DNA from: Bacillus sp. CECT 9360
Lineage (GTDB): Bacteria > Bacillota > Bacilli > Bacillales > DSM-1321
Length of the DNA: 64,000 nucleotides
NCBI RefSeq assembly: GCF_918741275.1
Contig: NZ_CAKKNA010000005.1
Coordinates: forward strand, 62,001 to 126,000
Direction of reading: 5' to 3'
Positions 36,582 through 44,880 of this stretch are shown piece by piece (position 1 is the first letter of the stretch; each line of letters starts with the position of its first letter). The notes beneath the pieces are model-generated. The model was not told the DNA's origin. It did no database searches and saw only the letters and a list, made by a program, of their open reading frames with translations. Both the position numbers and the translations under genes were made by a program.

Positions 36582-36858
36582 GGAAATCATCCACCTTTTT
36601 TATAATATAAGTAAGGTCAGCTACTTGATCGAAGGCCGCCCACTTGTTACCCGTTTTTGATACTTCACTTGTTAATGGAATAGCCAGGAAATACACATTA
36701 TCGAAATACAGACGAAGATGCGTGCCATCAGGACATATCTCGACTTTTCGAATATTTTTCCTGACAGACGGCGCCATCTCTCCTTGCTGGTCGAGAATGG
36801 CCGTTTCAACATCATGAGAAACAAACTGCTTCCATTCCTCGATATTAAAGACTGCCAC
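36574..36858 (-). CDS. Small conserved protein of the nitrate operon
   Basis: A protein of about 94 residues, VAVFNIEEWKQF onwards, with a beta-rich middle (THLRLYFDNVYFLAIPL). No membrane segment. The GTG at 36858 follows AAAGGA; another GTG lies three codons upstream, and an ATG-started frame would reach deep into the preceding gene. I do not recognise the family. It is tightly coupled to narK and to the preceding gene, so a reductase accessory role is likely but unproven. Confidence 0.6.
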   Translation of the reverse strand: MAVFNIEEWKQFVSHDVETAILDQQGEMAPSVRKNIRKVEICPDGTHLRLYFDNVYFLAIPLTSEVSKTGNKWAAFDQVADLTYIIKKVDDFHE

Positions 36859-37153
36859 GTGTGCCACATCCTTTAGCGGGATAGATATACATTTGATATC
36901 CTTGGAGGTATTGCCAGAACTGCACTCCCGCATTCTCTTCAAGGTAGCCGAGCGTTTCATTCTCGGAATGCCAATTGCTCATCCCTTTTACTTCAGCCAC
37001 CACGATTTCCACGCCATCGGCCATCTTCTCTTCCAGATACCAGTTTAGCCGCTTGCCTTTGAACACTTCCTGCAGGATGCCATCAATTTCACCGGCAAAC
37101 CCACCCGCTTCTCCTCTGATAAAACAAAAATCAAGATACGTTTCATTGTTCAT
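36845..37153 (-). CDS. Small conserved protein of the nitrate operon
   Basis: A 102-residue soluble protein, MNNETYLDFCFIRGEAGG onwards, with one amphipathic helical stretch (ILQEVFKGKRLNWYLEEK). No family recognised. GGTGGGAAG precedes the ATG, which stands 2 bases after the previous stop. Its spacing says it belongs to the operon. It might be an assembly chaperone, but nothing in the sequence proves this. Confidence 0.6.
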   Translation of the reverse strand: MNNETYLDFCFIRGEAGGFAGEIDGILQEVFKGKRLNWYLEEKMADGVEIVVAEVKGMSNWHSENETLGYLEENAGVQFWQYLQGYQMYIYPAKGCGTRGSL

Positions 37154-37155
37154 AA

Positions 37156-37353
37156 TTACTTCCCACCTTCGCTTTTTCGGTCCCGTTTATATATCAAGAA
37201 AGCAATCGGGAACAAGATCAGGTTCAAACCGCAGAATATAAGGACGTTTACATAATTTTCATGATAATATTGATGAACGACATATTGCGTGAAAATAATA
37301 TTCAGAAGCAAGATCCCACAAAGTATCGCTACACTTACATATCTAGGATTCAT
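37156..37353 (-). CDS. Small two-helix membrane protein
   Basis: A 65-residue protein with two membrane helices (about 7-24 and 36-55) separated by VVHQYYHENYVN, which is rich in His and Tyr, and a basic C-terminus (YKRDRKSEGGK). The ATG overlaps the Rieske stop by 11 bases. It could be a small subunit or anchor of the membrane complex. Family not recognised. Confidence 0.7.
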   Translation of the reverse strand: MNPRYVSVAILCGILLLNIIFTQYVVHQYYHENYVNVLIFCGLNLILFPIAFLIYKRDRKSEGGK

Positions 37354-37867
37354 AGCGCTTCACCCTTACTGCGTAAATGGCATCTTTATCCACTTTTACG
37401 ACAATTTCAGGAAGCGGGCGTCTCGGTGGTCCTGCCGTAGGAGCACCAGTTTCTACATCGAATTTGCCGTGATGGCAAGGACAAATCAGATCTCCTTCTT
37501 CCTTCACCCAATAAACCGGGCAGCGAAGATGGGTACAGGCGTTTTGATAGGCGACATATTTATTTTCTGACAGCCTGACTAAAAGCGCACTGTCATGCTC
37601 GCCGGGAAACGCGAATTCAACCGCGTCTCCTACTTTTACCGACTTCACGTCGGCAATCTTTTTATGCGGATATTCTTTATCGCCAAGTCCCATCAATTCC
37701 TTGGCCGCAACGCCTCCCCAAGGAAGGGTCGATACGGCAAACAGTCCGGCCGCACCAACCATCGTTTTCATGAAGCCGCGGCGATCGAGCTTTCTTTCGT
37801 TGTTGCGGTTGATATTATGGGTGTAATTATCTTCATTGAACGGGATTTTATCGTTTTCACCACTCAC
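37343..37867 (-). CDS. Rieske [2Fe-2S] protein with Tat signal/anchor
   Basis: A 174-residue Rieske protein. The twin-arginine motif DRRGFMK is at 28-34, followed by a hydrophobic stretch (37-52) that may stay as an anchor. Ligands C111-T-H113 and C129-P-C131-H132 are present, and C116-C131 can form the disulfide typical of high-potential Rieske domains. It acts outside the membrane, taking electrons from quinol or the NarI-like cytochrome. GTG start with AGGAGGGG upstream. Haloarchaeal nitrate reductase operons also encode a Rieske protein; in Bacillaceae this is unusual to me. Confidence 0.88.
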   Translation of the reverse strand: MSGENDKIPFNEDNYTHNINRNNERKLDRRGFMKTMVGAAGLFAVSTLPWGGVAAKELMGLGDKEYPHKKIADVKSVKVGDAVEFAFPGEHDSALLVRLSENKYVAYQNACTHLRCPVYWVKEEGDLICPCHHGKFDVETGAPTAGPPRRPLPEIVVKVDKDAIYAVRVKRYES

Positions 37868-37879
37868 TCGATTCCCCTC

Positions 37880-38440
37880 CTAAAATAGTTTGGTAACTCC
37901 CTGCAAGATTCCAGGGAGATTTACTTTTACATTCGTTTCACTTTCCAGATAAGGCATGCTTGTTACCCATTTATCGTTATCAAGGTTAAATTGTTGTTTC
38001 TTGTTTTCAATTTCTTCATCAGTCAGCCACTGCAGTGTGTTTGTCGGGCAAACGCTGGCACACATTGGCGGGATTCCGTCTTTCGTACGGTCAATACATA
38101 AGTCACATTTATACATCAGGTTTTGTTCGGTATCGAACTTCGGAATGCCATATGGGCAAGCAATCGTACAGTTCTGGCAGCCGATGCATTTTTCAACAAG
38201 CGCGGATAAAACGGCGCCTGTTTCGTGAATCTGGATCGCCTGTGCCGGACAGCTTCTTGCACAGGCCGGGTTTACGCAGTGAAGGCACATAAGAGGCATC
38301 GTTTGCGTATTCACGAGAGGATTTACATCGTAAACATAGTTACGGTTACGCTCTTCATGTCCTCCGCACTGTGTGCAAGCAGCGAGACAAGACCGGCAGC
38401 CTATACAATTTTCAAGTTCGATATAGAGCCTCTTTTTCAT
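37880..38440 (-). CDS. Four-cluster [4Fe-4S] electron-transfer subunit (DmsB/NrfC-like)
   Basis: A 186-residue ferredoxin subunit with four Cys groups: CIGCRSCLAAC, CLHCVNPACARSCP, CIGCQNCTIACP, and CDLC with CASVCP. Together they hold four [4Fe-4S] clusters. It has no signal peptide, so it sits on the cytoplasmic side with the catalytic subunit. The ATG directly follows the molybdoenzyme stop. The role is to wire electrons from the membrane subunit to the Mo enzyme. Confidence 0.9.
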   Translation of the reverse strand: MKKRLYIELENCIGCRSCLAACTQCGGHEERNRNYVYDVNPLVNTQTMPLMCLHCVNPACARSCPAQAIQIHETGAVLSALVEKCIGCQNCTIACPYGIPKFDTEQNLMYKCDLCIDRTKDGIPPMCASVCPTNTLQWLTDEEIENKKQQFNLDNDKWVTSMPYLESETNVKVNLPGILQGVTKLF

Positions 38441-40609
38441 CTACTGCACCTTCTTTATTTCTATTTTTTCGATCTCAGCCGCGCACACTTTGAATTCCGG
38501 CATTTTGGAGATCGGATCAAGCGCCGGGTTCGTCAAGATATTTGCGGCCTTCTCAAAGTCCCAATGGTAAGGAACGAATACCGTATCTTTCCGAATGGCC
38601 TCTGTTATTTTCACTTTATAAATGACTTCTCCTCTGCGGGTAAACAGCCGCACTTTTTCTTCATGGGAAATATCATACTTTTTCGCTGTTTCCGGATGCA
38701 CTTCGACAAACGGTTCAGGACTCATATCATTCAAGAATTGAATTCTTCTAGTCTGGTTGCCTGATAGATAGTGGTAAACCACCCGTCCTGTTGTTAGACG
38801 GAGCGGATACTCTTCGTCTGGTTCTTCAGCTGGCGGTGTGTATGGTAGGGCGAAAATTTTCGCCTTGCCGTCCGGATGATAGAATTTTTTATCTAAGAAC
38901 ATATGAGGTGTTCCTGGATCATCTTCGCTCTTACACGGCCAAAATACGCCGTTTTGCTTTTCGATTTTTTCCCAGGTAACTCCGTAATAATCGGCATTTC
39001 CGCCTTTAGAAGCTCTTCGCAGTTCATCAAAAATGTCTTTGGATGTTTTTAAGTGTGAAAAATACTTTCCGCGGCCAAGGCGTTCTGCTAGTTCCACTTG
39101 GATCTGCCAGTCCGGCTTAGATTCCCCTAACGGCTTCTGGGCCCTGTTAATTTTGATGACGCGGCCCTCTACATTCGTTGTCGTTCCTTCATCCTCTGCC
39201 CAACTCGTAGTTGGAAGCACTACATCCGCATATTCAGCCGATTCAGAAAGGAAGAAGTCGACACATACCATGAAATCTAACTGTTTTAGCATTTTGCGCA
39301 CATAATTCGCGTTAGGTGCAGAAACGACTGGATTTGAACAAAGAAGATAAAGAGAGCGAATCGTCTTTTGCTCCATCAAGCCAAACATTTCATAAGCGGA
39401 CACTCCCGCTTCCGGCATTTCTTCCGGCTTGATGCCCCACACTTCGGCTACTTCCTTTACGTGCTGAGGATTGGTAATTTTTCGGTATCCTGGCAGGGCA
39501 TCAGCTTTTTGCCCGTGCTCCCGCCCGCCTTGTCCGTTTCCTTGGCCTGTGATCGTACCAACTCCCGCTTTCGGACGGCCAATGTTACCAGTAACGAGCG
39601 CCATATTGATATAGGCAGAAACGTTGTCTACCCCTTTCACCTGTTGTTCGATTCCTCTTGCAAACAACACGATGGCATTCGGCGCTTTGCCGTACAGTTC
39701 AGCAGCGCGAATGATTTTTTCCGGAGCTACGCCTGTAATTTGACTCGTATATTCTGGTGTGAATTCTTTGACAACTTGCTTTGTTTCTTCAAAGCCGTTT
39801 GTGTGATTTTTTACAAATTCTTCGTCAACATGACCATTTTCAATAAGTAAATGTAAGATTCCGTTAGCAAGGGCAAGATCAGTCCCTGGTCTTAGGTCGA
39901 GATGTACATCTGCTCTTCTGGCAATCGGTGTTTCCCGCGGGTCGGCAATAATCAAATATCCGCCTCTTTCCTGGACAGCCCAGATACGGAACATCGAAGT
40001 CGGATGGCATTCTGCCGTATTGCTTCCAGCCAGAAACAAGCAATCTGTTTCATGAATATCAGTCCAAGGTAAGGTTGAACCTCTATCGACACCGAGTGAA
40101 CGATTAATGCCGCCGGCTGCACTAGCCATACAAAAACGTCCGTTATAATCGATGTATCTCGTTTGAAGCGCGACACGGGCAAATTTTCCTGTTAAATAAC
40201 ATTTTTCATTTGTCATAGAAACGCCGCCGTATACTGAGAGGCTATCTTTTCCATAGTTTTGCTGAAGCTCTTTAAATCTTTTCACGATTAGGTCGTAAGC
40301 CTCATCCCAAGTCGCTTCACGGAAACCTTCTTTTGTTCCTTTTAAAGAAGCATCGTCGCGGATTAATGGCTTTAAAAGCCGGTCTTTATGGTTTGTCTGC
40401 TGGTAAGCGGTAACGCCTTTCGGACACATTTTCCCTAGCGTTACCGGCCAATCGTAACGAGGCTCAACGCCGATGATTTTATTTGTCGATGTATTCACCC
40501 TTAAGTTCATTCCGCACTGCATCGCACAATAGCTGCAATGTGTTGGAACAAGCGTTTCATTTGGATGATTCAGGTTCTCTATTTCTTTTAAAAACTTATC
40601 CCTTTGCAT
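38441..40609 (-). CDS. Molybdopterin oxidoreductase, NapA/NasC-like catalytic subunit
   Basis: A 722-residue bis-MGD enzyme. N-terminal cluster C25-x2-C28-x3-C32-x29-C62 is followed by PKG, whose Lys relays electrons. C160 in GRFCMASAAGG aligns with the Mo-ligating Cys of NapA/NasC enzymes (xCMASA). No Tat signal, so it is cytoplasmic, unlike Nap. It is much smaller than NarG. With NarK and the Nre genes beside it, nitrate is the likely substrate; other oxyanions or a formate dehydrogenase-like role cannot be excluded. It overlaps the previous gene by 14 bases. Confidence 0.8.
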   Translation of the reverse strand: MQRDKFLKEIENLNHPNETLVPTHCSYCAMQCGMNLRVNTSTNKIIGVEPRYDWPVTLGKMCPKGVTAYQQTNHKDRLLKPLIRDDASLKGTKEGFREATWDEAYDLIVKRFKELQQNYGKDSLSVYGGVSMTNEKCYLTGKFARVALQTRYIDYNGRFCMASAAGGINRSLGVDRGSTLPWTDIHETDCLFLAGSNTAECHPTSMFRIWAVQERGGYLIIADPRETPIARRADVHLDLRPGTDLALANGILHLLIENGHVDEEFVKNHTNGFEETKQVVKEFTPEYTSQITGVAPEKIIRAAELYGKAPNAIVLFARGIEQQVKGVDNVSAYINMALVTGNIGRPKAGVGTITGQGNGQGGREHGQKADALPGYRKITNPQHVKEVAEVWGIKPEEMPEAGVSAYEMFGLMEQKTIRSLYLLCSNPVVSAPNANYVRKMLKQLDFMVCVDFFLSESAEYADVVLPTTSWAEDEGTTTNVEGRVIKINRAQKPLGESKPDWQIQVELAERLGRGKYFSHLKTSKDIFDELRRASKGGNADYYGVTWEKIEKQNGVFWPCKSEDDPGTPHMFLDKKFYHPDGKAKIFALPYTPPAEEPDEEYPLRLTTGRVVYHYLSGNQTRRIQFLNDMSPEPFVEVHPETAKKYDISHEEKVRLFTRRGEVIYKVKITEAIRKDTVFVPYHWDFEKAANILTNPALDPISKMPEFKVCAAEIEKIEIKKVQ

Positions 40610-41678
40610 TCTGGTTAGCCTCCTTGACTTTTATCTCGTGGGTAGGTATTCCTGAAAATTGAGCAATTCTATATTTTCTCCGGCATGGAAGGCAAAGCTC
40701 TGCAAGATGAAAGCCATCCTCTTTTTTGAAATTCATATGATTTACACTTAATACATCCATTACATCGCCCGCTTGTTCGGTAGAAACAAAACCTTCGCCG
40801 CAAACCTTGCATTCTTTCATTGAAGCTTCTCCGTAATGCTCGCGGTAGTTCTTCGCAAACACGCTCATCGGCCTAAAAGGAATGTGGGCAAGCTTCCCAA
40901 ACGGGAGGTAAATCAAGGTAACGATTACCGAGTATTGATGAATCAGAGACATCACCGGCTGTCCCCAGCCATGTAAGAATACGTTCAGGAAAGTCAGCAT
41001 TAAACCTGTGATTGAAATCAGCAATAGCAGGTAAAGCGGTAAGAAATCGTAAATGAACTTTTGCTCCGCGCGGGCCTGCATATTCTTCAATCGGCGGTAA
41101 AGCGCCATCGATACACCCGCTATGACCATGATTGCTGATATATTAAGAGCATTGTAGGAAAGTTGGGCGAGTATCCCGTTTGCCGGGATGTTAACCAGGT
41201 TCAGGCCAAGCAGCACGACTGTGTAATACCCATTGTCATCCATCGTGAAATACATCCATCCGAAGACCAGCGGGAAAGTCACCAGGCATGCAAGCATGCA
41301 GCCCCCGCCCATCAATACGTGCTGGGCCCATCGGTAAATACCCCGATTCCAAATGAACTTGTAAGTAACCAAATGCGTTGTTGCCGTTTTAGGCGTCGAT
41401 TTTCTAAAAAGGAGTTTGATTCCTTTTTTTATGATTATTTTTGTGGGCGGCCGTTCTCCCCATGCGATGAATCGATAAAAGAAACCTCCGAGAAAAACGA
41501 TGGTCCCGACCATATAACCGTATAAATTTAAATCAATATGAGTAAGCATCCTGGTACCGATAAACGTTAGAATCGCCAGACCCAGTACCGACAAGAACAT
41601 TGATTTCGCAAAATGCGACGCAAAGGCATGATTGATAGAGCGTTCCGCCTTTTTATCGATGGTTATTGTTTCCTGCAT
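40596..41678 (-). CDS. NarI-like cytochrome b membrane subunit with CxxC pair
   Basis: A 360-residue protein with about six to seven membrane segments. RWAQHVLMGGGCMLACLVTF and LIHQYSVIVTLIYLPFGKLA followed by HIPF resemble NarI/HdrE-type quinol-oxidising cytochromes b; H120, H247 and H265 are candidate heme ligands. The cytoplasmic tail carries C290-x2-C293 and C329-x2-C332, a possible zinc or iron-sulfur site. First gene of the operon, so it likely anchors the reductase and oxidises menaquinol. Confidence 0.72.
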   Translation of the reverse strand: MQETITIDKKAERSINHAFASHFAKSMFLSVLGLAILTFIGTRMLTHIDLNLYGYMVGTIVFLGGFFYRFIAWGERPPTKIIIKKGIKLLFRKSTPKTATTHLVTYKFIWNRGIYRWAQHVLMGGGCMLACLVTFPLVFGWMYFTMDDNGYYTVVLLGLNLVNIPANGILAQLSYNALNISAIMVIAGVSMALYRRLKNMQARAEQKFIYDFLPLYLLLLISITGLMLTFLNVFLHGWGQPVMSLIHQYSVIVTLIYLPFGKLAHIPFRPMSVFAKNYREHYGEASMKECKVCGEGFVSTEQAGDVMDVLSVNHMNFKKEDGFHLAELCLPCRRKYRIAQFSGIPTHEIKVKEANQNAKG

Positions 41679-41717
41679 TTTTCCTTCCCCCTGTTTCGTA
41701 AGCTTTATCTGTAATTA

Positions 41718-41782
41718 ATTCTATGAAATTCCCGTTCAATTCCATATCGGGGAAACTCCCCATCTGAGGGGGGAAATTCCCC
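41718..41782 (-). promoter_or_regulatory. Candidate activator-dependent promoter with paired palindromes
   Basis: Upstream of the cytochrome gene lie two palindromes, GGGGAAACTCCCC (41749-41761) and GGGGAAATTCCCC (41770-41782), centred 21 bp apart (two helical turns). On the minus strand TAGAAT (41718-41723) can serve as -10 with a poor -35 (TATGGA), which puts the sites at about -44 and -65. This is the layout of an activator pair, most simply NreC. I recall NreC sites in Staphylococcus as GC-rich palindromes, so the match is suggestive only. Confidence 0.55.
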
Positions 41783-41829
41783 TATCTTTCCTCCGTTTGG
41801 ACACATTTTTGTCAAAATGTTGAGATTGA

Positions 41830-42256
41830 TGGAATTCGAGCATATATTCCAAATTGCAGGCCTATCTCTCAGATTTCGGTCATATCCCCGATTTCGGGCA
41901 TATATCTCAGATTTCGAGCATATATCTCATTTTTCGGGCATATATTTTAAATTTCGGTCATATCACCGGTTTCGGGCATATATCTCAAATTTCGAACATA
42001 TATCTCAGATTTCGAGCATATATCTCATTTTTCGGGCATATATTTTAAACGGTCATATCACCGGTTTCGGGCATATATCTCGAATTTCGAGCATATATCT
42101 CAGATTTCGGTCATATATCTCGTTTTTCGGACATATATTTTAGATTTCGGGCATATCCCCGGTTTCGGGCATATATCTTAAATTCCGAGCATATATCTCA
42201 GATTTCGGGCATATATCTCATTTTTCGGTCATATATTTTAAATTTCGGTCATATAA
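41830..42256. repeat. Tandem array, 20-bp period, about 22 units
   Basis: Core TTCGRKCATAT followed by variable 7-9 base tails such as atctcaga, atctcatt, attttaaa and ccccggt or caccggt. Tails recur in the same order, giving a higher-order repeat of about six units. One unit is 5 bases short (near 42050). Open frames across it are repeat-derived. It stands between the promoter of the nitrate operon and gabD. Confidence 0.93.
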
Positions 42257-42376
42257 TTAATTAACAAGGGAAAAGATCACTATCGGACTCTTTTTGTAAG
42301 CAGATATTTATAGAGGCAGGTAGGAATCATTTATAATAGAAGGAAATAACTTCAATTAAATAAAGGAGGGTTTTTC

Positions 42377-43792
42377 ATGGAACAGTATAAAATGTTTATT
42401 AATGGCGAGTGGACAGACGGGGGCCTCGATACAATCGAGGTGAAAAACCCTGCTACAGGTCACGTTTTCGCAACGGTTCCAAATGGTGGTTCACGTGAAG
42501 GCAAGCTAGCTGCAGATGCCGCTTATGAAGCATTTAGCGAATGGTCCGCTTATTCAGTGTACGAACGCTCGGATCTTATTCGAAAATGGTACGACTTAAT
42601 CAATGACAACATTGACGAACTTGCAGAAATCATGACTACTGAACAAGGAAAACCTTTGAAAGAAGCAAAAGGTGAAATGGCGTATGCAAATGGGTTCCTA
42701 TCGTGGTATGCCGAGGAAGGGAAGCGGGTCTACGGCGAAACGATTCCGGCGACGCAACGGAATAAACGGCTCTTCGTTTCTAAACAGCCAGTCGGTGTTG
42801 TGGCGGTCATCACTCCATGGAATTTCCCGGCAGCGATGATTACCCGCAAGGTAGCGCCAGCCTTGGCAACCGGCTGCACGGTCGTAATCAAACCAGCTGA
42901 ATTAACTCCTTTAACCGCTTTAAAAATGGCCGAGCTTGCCGAAAAAGCAGGGATTCCTAAAGGAGTAATCAATGTTGTAACAGGGGATGCCAAGGAGATC
43001 GGGGAAGCCTGGCTTCAGGACGATCGTGTAAGAAAACTGACCTTTACCGGTTCCACCGCTGTCGGAAAGCAGTTGATGAAAGGCTCCGCTGATACTGTAA
43101 AAAAAGTATCTCTTGAGCTTGGTGGCCATGCCCCTGTTATCGTATTGGAAGATGCGGATCTGGATAAAGCCGTGGAAGGAGTCATCACTTCTAAATTCCG
43201 TAACGCCGGGCAGACCTGTGTTTGCTCAAACCGAGTCTATGTCCATGAATCGATTTATCAGGAATTTATTGACCGTCTTATTCCAAAGGTAAAAGAATTA
43301 AAAGTAGGAAACGGTTTGGAAGAAGGAATCGATATCGGGCCGCTTATCAATGAACGGGCAGTAGAAAAAGTACAGAACCACATTGATGATGCAATCAAGT
43401 TGGGGGCAAAGGTCGAGGCTGGCGGCAAATCGAAAGATCTATTCGTCGAACCAACCGTTCTGTCCAATATTGATGACAGTATGCTTTGCATGCATGAGGA
43501 AACGTTCGGGCCAGTCATGCCGATTGCTCCTTTTAAAACAACCGAAGAAGCGATTCAGCGTGCGAATGATTCCATTTACGGCCTGGCCGCCTATGTTTTC
43601 ACAGAAAACATTTCAAAAGGCATTCGCACTGTTGAAGCTCTCGAATATGGAATTGTCGGCTTAAACGATGGACTTCCATCAACACCGCAAGCCCCATTCG
43701 GCGGCTTCAAGCAAAGCGGGTTGGGTCGCGAAGGCGGTCACTTTGGGATTGAAGAATTCCTCGAAGTGAAATATATTTCATTGGGATTATAA
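42377..43792 (+). CDS. gabD: NAD(P)-dependent succinate-semialdehyde dehydrogenase
   Basis: A 471-residue aldehyde dehydrogenase. VITPWNFPAAMITRK starts the cofactor site, FTGSTAVGKQL is the Rossmann loop, LELGGHAP carries the general-base Glu and GQTCVCSNR the catalytic Cys. The double-Cys CVC form is typical of SSADH, which oxidises succinate semialdehyde in GABA use. AAAGGAGGG precedes the ATG; a TATAAT lies near 42331. Monocistronic. Confidence 0.88.
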   Translation: MEQYKMFINGEWTDGGLDTIEVKNPATGHVFATVPNGGSREGKLAADAAYEAFSEWSAYSVYERSDLIRKWYDLINDNIDELAEIMTTEQGKPLKEAKGEMAYANGFLSWYAEEGKRVYGETIPATQRNKRLFVSKQPVGVVAVITPWNFPAAMITRKVAPALATGCTVVIKPAELTPLTALKMAELAEKAGIPKGVINVVTGDAKEIGEAWLQDDRVRKLTFTGSTAVGKQLMKGSADTVKKVSLELGGHAPVIVLEDADLDKAVEGVITSKFRNAGQTCVCSNRVYVHESIYQEFIDRLIPKVKELKVGNGLEEGIDIGPLINERAVEKVQNHIDDAIKLGAKVEAGGKSKDLFVEPTVLSNIDDSMLCMHEETFGPVMPIAPFKTTEEAIQRANDSIYGLAAYVFTENISKGIRTVEALEYGIVGLNDGLPSTPQAPFGGFKQSGLGREGGHFGIEEFLEVKYISLGL

Positions 43793-43805
43793 ATTTCAGC
43801 TTACT

Positions 43806-43877
43806 GCTGGGCTGAGAATTGGTTTTGCTTAAATGACAGGGATTTTCGCTTAATTGGAGGGTGTTTTCTCTTAAATC
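43806..43877. repeat. Short degenerate array, 21-bp period
   Basis: GCTTAA, GCTTAA and TCTTAA occur at 43827, 43848 and 43869, each preceded by TTTTG, TTTTC or TTTTC. It has the same period class and similar lead-in (TTTTCGCTTAA) as the longer arrays but only about three units. Confidence 0.5.
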
Positions 43878-43914
43878 ATTTTCATTGTTCCAATCATGTA
43901 GTCTTTCAATTAAA

Positions 43915-43943
43915 AACCAGCCTGCAATTTTGCCAGGCTGGTT
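43915..43943. terminator. Bidirectional terminator after gabD
   Basis: AACCAGCCTG/CAGGCTGGTT stem, T-rich on both exits, between two convergent genes. Confidence 0.9.
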
Positions 43944-43951
43944 CTCTTTCT

Positions 43952-44713
43952 TTATTCCTTTATCCCAATCACTTGAATTCTTTTATAATCCGCTACCCAT
44001 TCACCTTTTCGCCTTGAAATTCCACTTAAGCTTTTTTCAGCTTCTGTAATGATTGTATCCTTTGTCTCAACATCTAATCCATCAAACATGCTGTCGGCGA
44101 ACATTTCGATCCAATTTCTTAATCCGTTATCCCCTTCTAAAGGTGTCGGTCTGTCAAAGTGGTGTGCATATCTAACTCTAAAACCCTCATTTTCCATTAA
44201 CGATGAATATTCACCAATACTCGGAAAATACCACGGGAATTTTTCAACATCATATCCAATCCCAAACTTTCCAAACTGAGTGATGATCTCATCGGTAATG
44301 ATCTGGACATTCCCTTTGCCACCAAACTCGGCAACAAACCGCCCACCTTGCTTTAAGGATGTATAAATACGATCCAATGCTTTTTCAGGAGGTTTCACCC
44401 AATGGAGTGTAGCGTTAGAAAAAACGGCATCAAATTGATTATCATAATCTAAATTCAATGCATCCTCGACTTCAAACTTGATATCTGGATACTTAATCTG
44501 TGCTTGTTGAATCATATTGTCCGACTTATCCACACCGATAATATGTACCCCCATTTTTTTAAGAGCATTGGCCAAATCTCCTGTGCCGCAACCAAGATCA
44601 AGAATATGCTCACCTTCACTTGGTGCCAACATTTTAACTACATCTTCTCCAAACTTCGAAACAAATGAGTGTTTTGCATCATATAGATTTGCATTCCAGT
44701 AATCCTTTTTCAT
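43952..44713 (-). CDS. SAM-dependent class I methyltransferase
   Basis: A 253-residue methyltransferase. Motif I is ILDLGCGTGDLA, motif II region VDKSDNMIQQA, and FDAVFSNATLHWV is motif IV. It resembles trans-aconitate methyltransferases (TamA/Tam-like); substrate unproven. The ATG at 44713 follows GGTGGGG; eight in-frame codons upstream lack support. Single gene. Confidence 0.85.
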   Translation of the reverse strand: MKKDYWNANLYDAKHSFVSKFGEDVVKMLAPSEGEHILDLGCGTGDLANALKKMGVHIIGVDKSDNMIQQAQIKYPDIKFEVEDALNLDYDNQFDAVFSNATLHWVKPPEKALDRIYTSLKQGGRFVAEFGGKGNVQIITDEIITQFGKFGIGYDVEKFPWYFPSIGEYSSLMENEGFRVRYAHHFDRPTPLEGDNGLRNWIEMFADSMFDGLDVETKDTIITEAEKSLSGISRRKGEWVADYKRIQVIGIKE

Positions 44714-44880
44714 ATTATTCCCCACCTTAATCTCCAAAGTGTACCATATTTACCCTTAACATTCTGAAAATTTGAAAACATCACCATGCTTGATTAATAA
44801 TGTAAAAAAAAGATAAAATGAATGATGTTCAGTCATGATTATATAAATTAAAAAATGCCTGTCAGAAGGAGCTATTAATA

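Noticed and set aside
38441..40609. Periplasmic nitrate reductase NapA
   Set aside because: No twin-arginine signal, no napB/napC/napD neighbours; the Mo-Cys motif is shared with cytoplasmic NasC/NarB types.
41817..42143. Open frame across the 41.8-kb array as a gene
   Set aside because: Peptide is repeat-derived (Tyr-, Phe- and His-rich), and a unit with a 5-base loss breaks the frame pattern. It is intergenic.
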